Source: Tricholomella constricta (taxonomy: Eukaryota; Basidiomycota; Agaricomycetes; Agaricales; Lyophyllaceae). From it: DNA of 64,000 nt. Below, piece by piece: positions 1 through 8,935 of this stretch (positions are counted from its first letter, which is position 1; each line of letters starts with the position of its first letter). Below the pieces are notes generated by a model. The model did no database searches and was not told where the DNA came from. It saw only the letters and a program-made list of their open reading frames with translations. The position numbers and the translations under genes are program-made. Where the stretch lies: assembly GCA_013368375.1 (NCBI GenBank), contig JAACJP010000011.1, forward strand, positions 496,001-560,000. Direction: 5' to 3'.

Positions 1-26
1 CACGCCCGAATCGTATGGGTGCTGTC
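1..26 (+). pseudogene. Edge of a B-type gag cut by an LTR
   Basis: These bases encode DDHARIVWVLS, the same gag stretch that precedes the LTR at 44607. They are therefore the host-element flank of the LTR that follows, not part of family A. Because the same flank is present at 44581-44606, the copy here and the one at 44.6 kb share their insertion site. The rest of this gag lies off the left edge. Confidence 0.7.
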
Positions 27-336
27 TGTTAGGGGAACCCCCTTTCGCGCCCTCCGACGCTCACCGACCGTCCCCCCGCTCATGCGATCGCTCCCCCGAC
101 CGTTCGCGATCCCGACCCCCGACGCTCCGACCCAAGCGTCGGTGTATATACTTACACACTTCCTGTCGTTCCCATCTCTCCCTGCGCGCGCCCGACGCCG
201 ATCCCGACCACCCGACATCCCGACGTCGGCTGTCCCAACTCGTGCCCGTACCCTGAGCCACGAGGATCGGACAGCGTCGGGAACGTGTCCATACACGCGC
301 CGCAGACCATTCCTTGATTATTATGTACAGTACTCG

Positions 337-379
337 TATATAGTCGGCCCACTGGCATTGGGGATCCTTAGTCTATTCT
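337..379 (+). promoter_or_regulatory. LTR core promoter and RNA 5' end
   Basis: TATATAG at 337-343 lies 31 bp before TTAGTCTATTCT (368-379). The latter is the exact complement of the bases just after the LTR (498-509). The TATA distance and the complementarity agree that transcripts start at about 368. The start is inferred; no transcript data are available. Confidence 0.55.
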
Positions 380-400
380 CTTCGGATTCCCCTCTGCCAG

Positions 401-460
401 GTAAGCCCCTCTTTACATTCCTCACTGTACTTAATATAACTTCGGATTCCCCTCTGCCAG
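401..460 (+). other. Candidate 60-nt intron inside the LTR
   Basis: CTGCCAG|GTAAGC at 400/401 and CTGCCAG|TACG at 460/461 form a donor and an acceptor. A TATAAC branch-like motif sits about 20 nt before the acceptor. The same arrangement appears in the LTRs of D, B and the solo LTR at 26416. Length fits basidiomycete introns. Splicing itself is inference. Confidence 0.35.
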
Positions 461-497
461 TACGACTCAGCTCTGCTCGTGGGGTCGCCCTAACAGC

Positions 498-509
498 AGA
501 ATAGACTAA
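498..509 (+). promoter_or_regulatory. Self-priming primer-binding site
   Basis: AGAATAGACTAA starts 2 nt after the LTR and is the reverse complement of TTAGTCTATTCT at the predicted RNA 5' end. No tRNA-type site beginning TGG is present here. This is the layout described for Tf1, where the RNA 5' end folds back to prime reverse transcription. Confidence 0.6.
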
Positions 510-557
510 ACCTAAGACCCGGCGAGGCCGACCGATCAAGCTTCCGCGTCGAAACAC

Positions 558-1841
558 GTGTCTGCTACATGCAACCCGTCCAACACGCGCCCGCTCCGAT
601 CATCGCCCCAGCCCCATCTTGAGATGTCCGAATTCGGTGATTTTGACATGCCATCGTCTCCCCCTGCGCTTACGCCAGAAGAGCGACTGGGGAGCCTCGA
701 AACCACGATATCGGCTCTCTCCCACACCCAAACCTCCAACTCGGCCACCCTGGACCGCATCTCCTCTCTTTTAGATACCCTCATTTTGGGGAACCCCTCC
801 GCTGCCTCCCCAGCAGCATCTACGACCCCCGCGACGCCGGCGCAACCCTCGCCGACGTCTCCCCCTCCGCGATCAGGATCGCACATTCGGCCGTCGCCTC
901 CTCCCACCTACGATGGCGCACGATCGGGCGGACGTGCCTTCTGGAATGCGTGTCAGCTCTACTTCTCGCTGACCACCGGGCAGTTCACCGACGACCACGC
1001 CCGAATTAGCTGGGTGTTGTCGTTCATGCAACACGGTCGCGCTGCTGACTTCGTCGGTCGCGTCTTTCAGTGCGGGTCGGTGAAGCGCGTGTTCCCGACC
1101 TGGGACGACTTCGTATCGAACTTCGAGAAGGAGTTCTTCCTGTTTGACGAGGTCGCCGACGCCGCGCTCATCCTCGAGTCGACGGCGTATTTCCAGAACG
1201 GGCGCACCATCGACGAGTACATAGACTCGTTCAAGGCCCTGTGGGTCAAGGCCGACTACCCGGATGGTCGCCACCTGGTCCTCAAGTTCCGTCGGGGCAT
1301 GGACCCGAAGCTTTCGAAGCGACTCGGAAGCATCACCACGGGTCGGCCCAACGACTCCAAGATCGAGGACTGGCTAGCGATCGCCCGCTCCCAGGACTTC
1401 ATCATGAGGACTGAGGAGGACTTCCACCGTCGGACACCTCCGACCATCCCGTCGGCTAGCCGCCCGACCGCCCTCGTCCCCGTGCACCCAGTCGCGCCCG
1501 CTCTCCACTGGCGACCTTCTGCGCAACCAGTTGCTCCTGTTCGTGTGTCGGCTCCGACGCATGTCGCGCATGCCCCCCGAGCGCCAGCTCTTTCTCCCGG
1601 TGTCCCTATGGACATTGATCGATTCACCGGTCGCCCTGTTCGCGACGACAAGTGCCGTCGGTGCAAACAACCGGGGCACTTCTGGCGTGACTGTCCATTG
1701 CGCTTCGACGTGCGCCACATCATGCCGGAGGAACTGGATGAGCTGATCATGCAGCTACTGGCACGCAAGGATGCGATCCCGGCTGACCCGACTCCCGAGT
1801 CGGCCGACCCGACCGCCTTGGCCACGGAAGAGGATTTTTAG
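558..1841 (+). CDS. gag: Gag of chromovirus A1
   Basis: The 427-residue Gag is intact and identical in translation to the copy at 45138. It would bind element RNA and build the cytoplasmic particle. The N-terminal third is Ser/Pro/Thr-rich. A capsid-like region (about residues 115-290, FWNACQLYFSL onward) matches the gag of D and B. A CCHC zinc knuckle, CRRCKQPGHFWRDC, lies near residue 365. The reading frame ends EEDF-TAG in a run of five T. I kept the first in-frame ATG at 558; an ATG at 624 (MSEFGDFD) matches the annotated starts of the D and B gags and could be the true start. The downstream pol is truncated after about 60 codons, so this copy cannot move by itself. Confidence 0.9.
   Translation: MSATCNPSNTRPLRSSPQPHLEMSEFGDFDMPSSPPALTPEERLGSLETTISALSHTQTSNSATLDRISSLLDTLILGNPSAASPAASTTPATPAQPSPTSPPPRSGSHIRPSPPPTYDGARSGGRAFWNACQLYFSLTTGQFTDDHARISWVLSFMQHGRAADFVGRVFQCGSVKRVFPTWDDFVSNFEKEFFLFDEVADAALILESTAYFQNGRTIDEYIDSFKALWVKADYPDGRHLVLKFRRGMDPKLSKRLGSITTGRPNDSKIEDWLAIARSQDFIMRTEEDFHRRTPPTIPSASRPTALVPVHPVAPALHWRPSAQPVAPVRVSAPTHVAHAPRAPALSPGVPMDIDRFTGRPVRDDKCRRCKQPGHFWRDCPLRFDVRHIMPEELDELIMQLLARKDAIPADPTPESADPTALATEEDF
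1831..1841 (+). promoter_or_regulatory. T5 slip site at the gag stop
   Basis: The gag stop TAG (1839-1841) is preceded by TTTTT (1835-1839). Pol lies in the -1 frame and is open across this point (TTT TTA GTC GCA), with no ATG nearby. The same T5-stop junction occurs in D (7089-7095) and B (53968-53972). Slippage of the Phe codon by -1 would fuse Gag to Pol. Confidence 0.45.
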
Positions 1842-2031
1842 TCGCACAACGGGTGAAAAGTACGCCCCCGTTGTCTAGTCGTAATCGGTTCGCCCCCCTA
1901 TCTGTAGAGTACCCCAATATACTTAATATTGCTGCTACTTCTACGGGTGAATCAATCGACGAAGACGTACAATCCTTCCCTGACCAATCGCCATCTCCGT
2001 CGGTCGCTCCGACCAAGCCGACCACACCGTG
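1838..2031 (+). pseudogene. pol: Pol N-terminus of A1, truncated
   Basis: About 64 codons of pol follow gag in the -1 frame, including the conserved FLVAQRVKSTPPLSSRNRF. The match to element A ends abruptly after ACCACACCGT at 2031, where A continues at 46612 into protease. No protease, RT or integrase remains in this copy. The break joins an unrelated sequence at 2032. Confidence 0.85.
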
Positions 2032-2560
2032 ATTTCTTGGATGACGGGATGGCGCAGCTGGTCGTAACCCAGCTGCTTGATGTGTACGATGGAGTTCGCG
2101 CGGACTTGAGACGCGTGAAGGCGAGAGAGTCGACCATGGCTGAGCAACTCAGCCTGGCAAAAAAGCGACCGGCAGTGGCGTCGCCAGATCGCGGGGAGGG
2201 ACCATCGTCCCGACCCATGAAAAGACAGCAGACCGAGGTGCGTTGAGAAGAACGCACCTTATATGAACCCAGGCATCAGGAACGACGCCCGGAACAAGAG
2301 TATCGGCGGTTCGACCGCCATCCCGACCAGGAAGTGTGGCGTGATGAGCGCCCACTTGATTATGGTCCTCAATGAGAGGAGCGTCGCGAGGACCGAGGGA
2401 CGCGCGAAGTGCGTCCCTTACCGGCTCGAGAAGTCGAGCGAAGGGCGTCGACATCGTCGACATCCGCGGTGCAGGCACCGCAACAGCAACAGATAGCGGG
2501 AGCATTACTCCCACTACCGACCACGGGAGAAAGCCGGGTACGGAACCCGGAGAGAGGTTC
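2032..2560 (+). pseudogene. Decayed Arg/Glu-rich coding scrap
   Basis: One plus-strand frame is open across the whole interval except for two TGA codons (about 2244 and 2370). It reads a Leu-heptad-like start (AQLVVTQLLDVYDGV), then a strongly charged stretch rich in Glu, Arg and Asp, then a Ser/Gln-rich end. Both stops could derive from CGA by one C-to-T change. I do not recognise the protein. It does not continue either neighbour: A pol ends at 2031 and D's LTR starts at 2561. It may be part of another element's Gag or of a host gene. Confidence 0.4.
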
Positions 2561-3064
2561 TGTTAGGGCAACCCTTACGGTGGAGCGTGATCACACTGGC
2601 AAGGGGGAATCCGAAGTTATATTGATGTACAGTAACGAAGGTAAGTAAGGCTTACCTGGCAAGGGGGAATCCGAAGAGAATAGTGTAAAGGATTCCCAAA
2701 TGCCAGGGGGCCGACTATATACGAGTGTAGGACGTGAGGGCCGGTCCTCCAGAGTGTACTGTACATGTAATACTAACGAATGGTGTGCGGCGCGTGTATG
2801 GACACGTTCCCGACGCTGTCCGATCCTCGTGGCTCAGGGTACGGGCATGAGGCGGGGCAGCCGACGTCGGGATGTCGGGTGGTCGGGATCGGCGTTGGGC
2901 GCGCGCAGGGAGTGAGGGGAAGCGACAGGAGGTGAGTAAGTATGTACACCGACACTTGGGTCGGAGCGTCGGGTTGGGATCGCGATCGGTCGGTCGGGGG
3001 CGAGCGCGTGAGTCGGGGAACGATCTGTGAGCGTCGGAGAGCGTGAACGAGAGTTCCCCTGACA
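2561..3064 (-). repeat. 3' LTR of D
   Basis: The 504-bp LTR begins TGTTAGGGC and ends CCCCTGACA in plus-strand view. It follows the polypurine run AAAAGGGGGGG of the minus strand at about 3065-3077. It pairs with 8432-8935 with about ten transitions and no indel. Confidence 0.9.
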
Positions 3065-4728
3065 TGACCCCCCCTTTTGAATTGCAACGGCTCGGTGCGG
3101 GGTGACGGTGGTGAAGACGGCGGGGGATAGAGTGAAGATGCCACGGATGTGGCGCGCAGCATCAGGATTGTCGCGGTGGAACTTGCGAACCAGGTCGGGT
3201 GCGGCGACGTTCTCCCGGGGCTCCCACGAAGCTTCTTCATAGCCGTAGCCTTTCCACAAGATTTTGTACTGGAGTTTCTTGCGGAAGATGCGACTGTCGA
3301 GGATTTTGTGGATTTCGTAGTGGGGTTCGTCATCGATGATGTCTGGTGGCGGCGGAGGGTCGGACTGTTGACCTTCGATCGGGTCAGCGATGGCGGGGAC
3401 AAGCTTTATGACGTGGAAGACTGGGTGGATGCGCTTCATGGACTGAGGCAGCAGGAGGCGGTATGCGAGCGGGCCGACTCGCCTTTGCACGACGAAAGGG
3501 CCAAGGTAGCGATGCGATAATTTCTTAGACGGTCGGGTCGTGGAAATGTTGGTCGCGTCCAAGTACACCTTGTCGCCAGGCTGGTAGTCGGGCGTTGGGG
3601 CGTGTCGCTGGTTGTAATACCGCTCCATGTCGTCTTTGGCCTTTGAAAGCGCCACCTTGGCTTCCTCCTGTGCTTCCTTCATGCGCTCCACGAACTCGTC
3701 AGCCGACTCGTTCTTGGAAGCGCCCCGACGAGGCTCGAAGCCCATGCGCGGATGCCGACCAGTGTCGAGCAAGAAAGGGGTCTGCTGCGTCACCGAATGT
3801 ACATGGTTGTTGTAACTGAATTCGGCGTCGGGCAGAAGGTCCTCCCAGTCGTTCTGGCGCTCGTTGCAGAAGACCCGCAAGAACTGTTCCAGCTCCTGGT
3901 TGACGCGCTCAATCTGCCCGTCGGTCTGAGGGTGGTAGGCCGTCGAGGCCGACAGCTTGATACCCAGGAGCCGGTACAGTTCGCGCGTGAACTCGGCAAC
4001 AAAATGTGGACCTCGATCGGAGACGAATGCGTCGGGGAGACCGTGCAGCTTCCAGACATGGCGACGGTAGAGATTCGCAGCTCCCAAGGCCGAACAGGTC
4101 GTGTGCGACACGATGAAATGCGCGCGTTTTCCGACTGAGTCCACGACGTTCATGATCGCGTCATGGCCGTTGGACTCTGGGAGTTCGGTGATGAAGTCGA
4201 CCGATACGACATTCCATCGGCCTTCGGGAATTGGGAGCGGCTGCAGCTGTCCGACGGGGAGTTGGCGGCGGGGTTTGGTGCGCAAGCACATGTCGCAGGT
4301 GCTGGTGTATGAACCGATGAAGCGCGACATCTGGGGCCACCAGTAGTTGCGCGACACCAGCTCGAGCATCTTCCAGCGACCCGGGTGACCGGCGACCTTG
4401 GAGTCATGATGCTGCTCCACAATGCGTCGGCGGAGGTCAGGAACGTTCGGGACATAGATCCGTCCACGGAACGTGAGCAGACCACCTTCCTCCCCCCACT
4501 CGCCGAAGCGTAGGGAGCGGCCGGCGATCTTGGAAGCCTTGACCAGTTGTGCTGCCTTAGCGACTGCATCTTCCTGTGCGCCATCACGATTGCCTTTGCG
4601 AATCGCTTTTACCACATCGTCCTCCTCTCCGACCAGTACGAGACCCTCGATCGCGCGAATCGCGAAGAACTCGGGCTTGAGGAGCACAATGTCGGCATTG
4701 TCGCCGCTTCCATCGCCATGATCAGCGC
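3065..4728 (-). pseudogene. pol: D integrase and chromodomain
   Basis: The minus-strand frame covers the integrase zinc domain (HHDSKVAGHPGRW ... CDMC), the catalytic core (SVDFITELPES, VSDRGPHF, ERVNQELEQFL as the D,D,E residues) and a C-terminal chromodomain (ILDSRIFRKKLQYKILWKGY). The chromodomain would tether the complex to modified histones. This frame is out of phase with the RT part because 13 nt are missing near 4728. Compared with A, the pol stop TGA has become TCA, so translation would run into the LTR and stop near 2834. Confidence 0.88.
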
Positions 4729-7092
4729 GTCGGGTTTGCCCATGCTGCGTCCAGGACGGTGGTGGAGGGCAAAGTCGAAGTTGGCGAGGTAGAGCGACCA
4801 TTGGGCTTGCCGCCGATTGAGTTTCTTCGCGGTGAGGAAGTACTCAAGGTTCTTGTGGTCGGTCCAGATCTCCACCTTGTGCTTTGCGCCCTCAACGAAG
4901 TGCCGCCACTCCTCCAGAGACCGGATGATCGCTAGCATCTCCTTGTCATGGATCTCGTAGTTCCGCTCGACTGCGTTCAAGCTTTTCGAGTAGAACGCGA
5001 CCGGGTGCCACTTGCCATCGGACGGCGACTCTTGCGACAGGACCGCGCCCGTTGCGAAGTCGGACGAGTCGGCTTCGATGCGGTACGGTCGGTCGTCGTT
5101 GGGGAACATGAGGACTGGCCCCGACGTGATCGCAGACTTCAGACGGGCAAAGGCCGACTGCTCCGACTCTCCCCATCGCCAGGCGACGTCTTTGCCAGTC
5201 AAGTCGAACAGGGGTCTGGTGTGGTGTGAGAAGTCCTGAATGAACCGTCGGTAGAAATTGGTGAAGCCTAGGAACACTTGCACCTCTTTCTTGTTCTTCG
5301 GCGCCGGCCATTCCGACACTCCAGCGACCTTGACCGGATCCATTTCCGCTTGCCCGTGCGAGATGATCAACCCAAGATACTCGATCTTGGTCTGTTCGAA
5401 CTCGCATTTCTTGGGCTTTAAGAACAGCTTATGTTCGCGGAGTCGGTCCAGTACGAGTCGCGCGACCCGACGGTGTTCCTCAAGAGTCTTGGTGTAAATC
5501 AAGATGTCGTCAAGGTACACGCAAACGACACCCTCCGCAATCAGATCGCGGAAGATGTCATTCATCATGGTCTGGAATGTGGCGGGGCTATTCATGAGGC
5601 CGAAGAACATGACGAGCGGCTCGAAGAGACCGCGGTTCGTCCGAAACGCTGCCTTCCACTCATCGCCCTCCTTGATCCGAACGTTATTGTACCCCCATCG
5701 GACGTCCAGCTTGGTGAAGTACCGCGCGCCGCGGAGGCTGTTCACCAGTTCGCTAATGAAGGGCAGCGGGTACTGATTCTTCACCGTGAGCGCGTTGAGC
5801 GTCGGATAGTCCTGCACCAGTCGGAGCGACCCGTCCTTCTTCTTGATGAAGAACACCGGCGACGCCATAGGCGACTTCGACGGTTGGATCCGACCCGACT
5901 CGAGGTTCTCCTTGAGGAACACATCGAGTTCAACTTGCTCTGCGGGCAACAGAGGGTAGACCTTCGTGCCAGTCGGTGACGCGCCTGGTTCCAATTCGAT
6001 CGCATGGTCCCACTGCTTGCGATCGGGAAGCTCGTCAAACACAACCTTGGAGAAGACGTCCTCGAAGTCGTGGAGGTGGGTCGGAACGGCATCGCGGAAC
6101 GACTTAGGTGCAGAGTTCGCGGCGTGCGCCTCAGCGAGTTGCTGCGATGTCGTTTGACTGGCGCGAATGTGCATTTCGGTCGGAGGGGGGTGGATCGCAG
6201 TCGCAAAGATGCGATCGCCGTTCAGGAAGGTCTCCACCAGGAAGTCGTCCGACTCTGGATCGGGTTCCTCCATGATCGGGGTGTAGGGGAGGAACTCATC
6301 GGTGTCGGAGTCGTCTTCGACGTAGGGGCAGGTCGGGGCTCGCAGGTCGGGCTCGACTGTCGGGATTCCTTCTGCCCGACAAGCCCGAATGGCGGCTCGC
6401 AGCTTGGTGCGTGAACGACGCTCCTCCTTGACTTCAACCTTGCAGGTGTCGCAACGTGTCAGCGCTCGACTCATTTTCACCTTTCCCGTTGCCCAATCAA
6501 TGCCGGGGTTGTGGTCTCGGAGCCAGGTGAATCCGAGAATGAGATCCTGCTTCCCAATACCCGCGACCGCGAACAGAACGCGCTCGGAGTGACCGTCGTA
6601 ATGTAATACTGCGTCCACGACATATTCAATGGCGCCCGCCTCATTAGGGGTTCCGTCAACATTGTAGGCACGTGTCGGGCGATTCAGCCGTCGCGTCTTC
6701 AGCTTGTGCTTTTCAATGAAGGCAGTGTTGATGAAGCAAGCCGAAGCCCCGCTGTCAACGAGGGCAGCGAGCGAATGCGTCTCTTGGGTGTCGGTGGTCT
6801 CGAGCTCGACCTTGAGCGACAGGGATAAGGAGTCGGGGGAGGCGGCGATCACGAAGCGACGGGGCAGTCGCTTTTCCCAGCGCGGTAGTCCGCGACGCGA
6901 CGGTACAGTCGGCTCGGTCAGAGCGACCGAAGGAGATGGCGTTTGGTCAGGAGAGGATTGTACATCTTCGTCGATTGGTTCACCCGTAGAAGTAGTAGCA
7001 ATATTAAGTATATTGGGGTACTGTACAGATAGGGGGGCGAACCGATTACGACTAGACAACGGGGGCGCACTTTTCACCCGCTGTGCGACTAA
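4729..7092 (-). pseudogene. pol: D protease, RT and RNase H
   Basis: This part of pol contains the aspartic protease (ALVDSGASACF), the reverse transcriptase with catalytic YLDDILIYTK, and an RNase H domain (IEADSSDFATGAVLSQ, EIHDKEMLAII, VEIWTDHKNLEYFL). It would copy element RNA into DNA. The frame begins by -1 slippage at the gag stop (FLVAQRVKSAPP) with no nearby ATG. Relative to A, 13 nt are missing between two short direct repeats near 4728. This shifts the frame just after KPDAL and separates integrase from RT. Confidence 0.9.
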
Positions 7093-8305
7093 AAATCCTC
7101 TTCCGTGGCCAAGGCGATTGGGTCGGCCGACTCGGGAGTCGGGTCAGCTGGGATCGCATCCTTGCGCGCCAGTAGCTGCATGATCAGCTCATCCAGTTCC
7201 TCCGGCATGACGTGGCGCAGGTCAAAGCGCTTTGGGCAGTCGCGCCAGAAGTGCCCCGGCTGCTTGCATCGACGACAGGTGTCGTCCTGAACAGGACGTC
7301 CGCGGAGCCGGTCGATGTCCATAGGGACACCTGGGGGAAGAGACGGCGTCACGGGCATGCTGAGAAAGTGCGCCGGTGCCGACACACGAATGGGAGCGGT
7401 CGGTGGGGCAGTGGGTCGCCATCGGAGCATGGGCGCGACCACAGGCATCGGAATGGGGGCAGTCGGGCGACTTGCAGTCGGAACTGTCGGAGCCGACCGA
7501 CGGTGGAAGTCCTCCTCGGTCCTCATGATGAAGTCCTGGGAGCGGGCGATCACTAGCCAGTCCTCGATCTTGGAGTTGTCGGGCCGACCCGTGGTGATGC
7601 TCCCAAGCCTCCTTGAGAGCTTCGGGTCCATGCCCCGACGGAATTTGGGGACCAGATGGCGGCCGTCTGGGTAATCGGCCTTGATCCACAGCGCCTTGAA
7701 CGAGTCGATGTACTCGTCGATGGTGCGCCCATTCTGGAAGTACGCTGTCGACTCAAGGGTGAGCGCAGCGTCGGCGACTTCGTCGAACAGGAAGAACTCC
7801 TTTTCGAAGTTCGACGCGAAGTCCTTCCAGGTCGGGAATGCGCGCTTTACCAACCCATACTGAAAGACCCGACCGACGAAGTTGGCGGCGCGACCGTGTT
7901 GCATGTACGACAACACCCAGCTGATTCGGGCGTGGTCGTCGGCGAACTGTCCGACGCTCAGGGAGAAGTAGAGCTGGCACGCGTTCCAGAAGGCGCGGCC
8001 GCCCGAGCGCCGTCGTACACGGGAGGGGGCGACGGCCGAATGTGCGATCCCGATCGCGGAAGGGGAGGGGACGTCGGCAGGGGCTGCGCCGGCGTCGCGG
8101 GGGTCGTAGGTGCTGCTGGGGAGGCAGCGGAGGGGCTCCCCGAAACGATGGTATCTAAAAGAGCGGCGATGCGGTCCATGGTGGCCGAGTTGGTGGTGTT
8201 GGATTGGGAGAGAGCCGACATTGCGGTTTCAAGGCTTGCCAGTCGTTCCTCTGGCGTGAGCGCAGCAGGAGACGGAGGCGTGTCGAATTCACCGAAGTCG
8301 GACAT
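7089..8305 (-). pseudogene. gag: D gag, frameshifted
   Basis: Gag starts MSDFGEFDTPP at 8305 and ends EEDF-TAG at 7089. The N-terminal Ser/Pro-rich part (8305 to about 8005) and the capsid plus CCHC knuckle part (CRRCKQPGHFWRDC) lie in different frames. Alignment with A shows a 4-nt loss near 8003-8007, where A reads GARSGGRAFWNAC. The product would be cut off before the capsid domain. Confidence 0.88.
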
Positions 8306-8416
8306 CTCGAGACGGGACTGGGCGACGATCGGAGCGGGCGTGCGTTGGACGGGTTGCGTGTAGCAGACACGTGTTTCGGCGCGGAGGCTGATCGGTCGGC
8401 TTCGTCGGGTCTCCGG

Positions 8417-8429
8417 TTTACACTATTCT
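8417..8429 (-). promoter_or_regulatory. Self-priming primer-binding site of D
   Basis: On the minus strand AGAATAGTGTAAA begins 2 nt after the 5' LTR. It is complementary over 13 bases to TTTACACTATTCT in the LTR (8548-8560), which lies about 31 bp after TATATAG (8586-8592). Two bases differ from A's site and both are compensated in D's own LTR. Confidence 0.6.
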
Positions 8430-8431
8430 GC

Positions 8432-8935
8432 TGTTAGGGCAACCCTTACGGTGGAGCGTGATCACACTGGCAAGGGGGAATCCGAAGTTATATTGATGTA
8501 CAGTAACGAAGGTAAGTAAGGCTTACCTGGCAAGGGGGAATCCGAAGAGAATAGTGTAAAGGATTCCCAAATGCCAGGGGGCCAACTATATACGAGTGTA
8601 GGACGTGAGGGCCGGTCCTCCAGAGTGTACTGTACATGTAATACTAACGAATGGTGTGCGGCGCGTGTATGGACACGTTCCCGACGCTGTCCGATCCTTG
8701 TGGCTCAGGGTACGGGCACGAGGCGGGGCAGCCGACGTCGGGATGTCGGGTGGTCGGGATCAGCGTCGGGCGCGTGCAGGGAGTGAGGGGAAGCGACAGA
8801 AAGTGAGTAAGTATGTACACCGACGCTTGGGTCGGAGCGTCGGGTCGGGATCGCGATCGGTCGGTCGGGGGCGAGCGCGTGAGTCGGGGAACGATCTGTG
8901 AGCGTCGGAGAGCGTGAACGAGAGTTCCCCTGACA
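8432..8935 (-). repeat. 5' LTR of D
   Basis: The 504-bp LTR has a TATATAG motif at 8586-8592 and the predicted RNA 5' end at about 8560. It also carries the same duplicated GATTCCCC...GCCAG motif with donor and acceptor signals as in A. It abuts the RNase H region of E at 8936. Confidence 0.9.

Larger units (their letters stand above)
27..495 (+). repeat. 5' LTR of chromovirus A, left copy (A1)
   Basis: The 469-bp LTR begins TGTTAGGGG and ends CCCTAACA, giving 8-bp inverted ends with TG/CA termini. It appears identical to 44607-45075. It is preceded by CTGTC, the target duplication seen on both sides of the complete element A. Inside are a TATA motif at 337-343, a predicted RNA start at about 368, and two copies of a motif ending GATTCCCCTCTGCCAG at about 384-400 and 444-460. 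Only the 5' half of this copy survives, so no 3' LTR can be paired with it. Confidence 0.92.
2561..8935 (-). mobile_element. Chromovirus D, full-length but dead
   Basis: Two 504-bp LTRs (2561-3064, 8432-8935) bracket gag and pol on the minus strand. The order is gag, protease, RT, RNase H, integrase, chromodomain. The LTRs differ at about 10 positions, all transitions, near 2%. Lesions are a 4-nt deletion in gag, a 13-nt deletion at the RNase H-integrase boundary, and a lost pol stop. Flanks are GGTTC on the left and GATTC on the right, a possible target duplication with one change. However, the flanking sequences do not belong to one interrupted locus. Confidence 0.9.

Noticed and set aside
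19..504. 161-codon frame inside the LTR (also at 44599, 52350 and 54459)
   Set aside because: It is a translation of non-coding LTR sequence; it crosses the TATA box and the candidate intron and has no conserved protein character.
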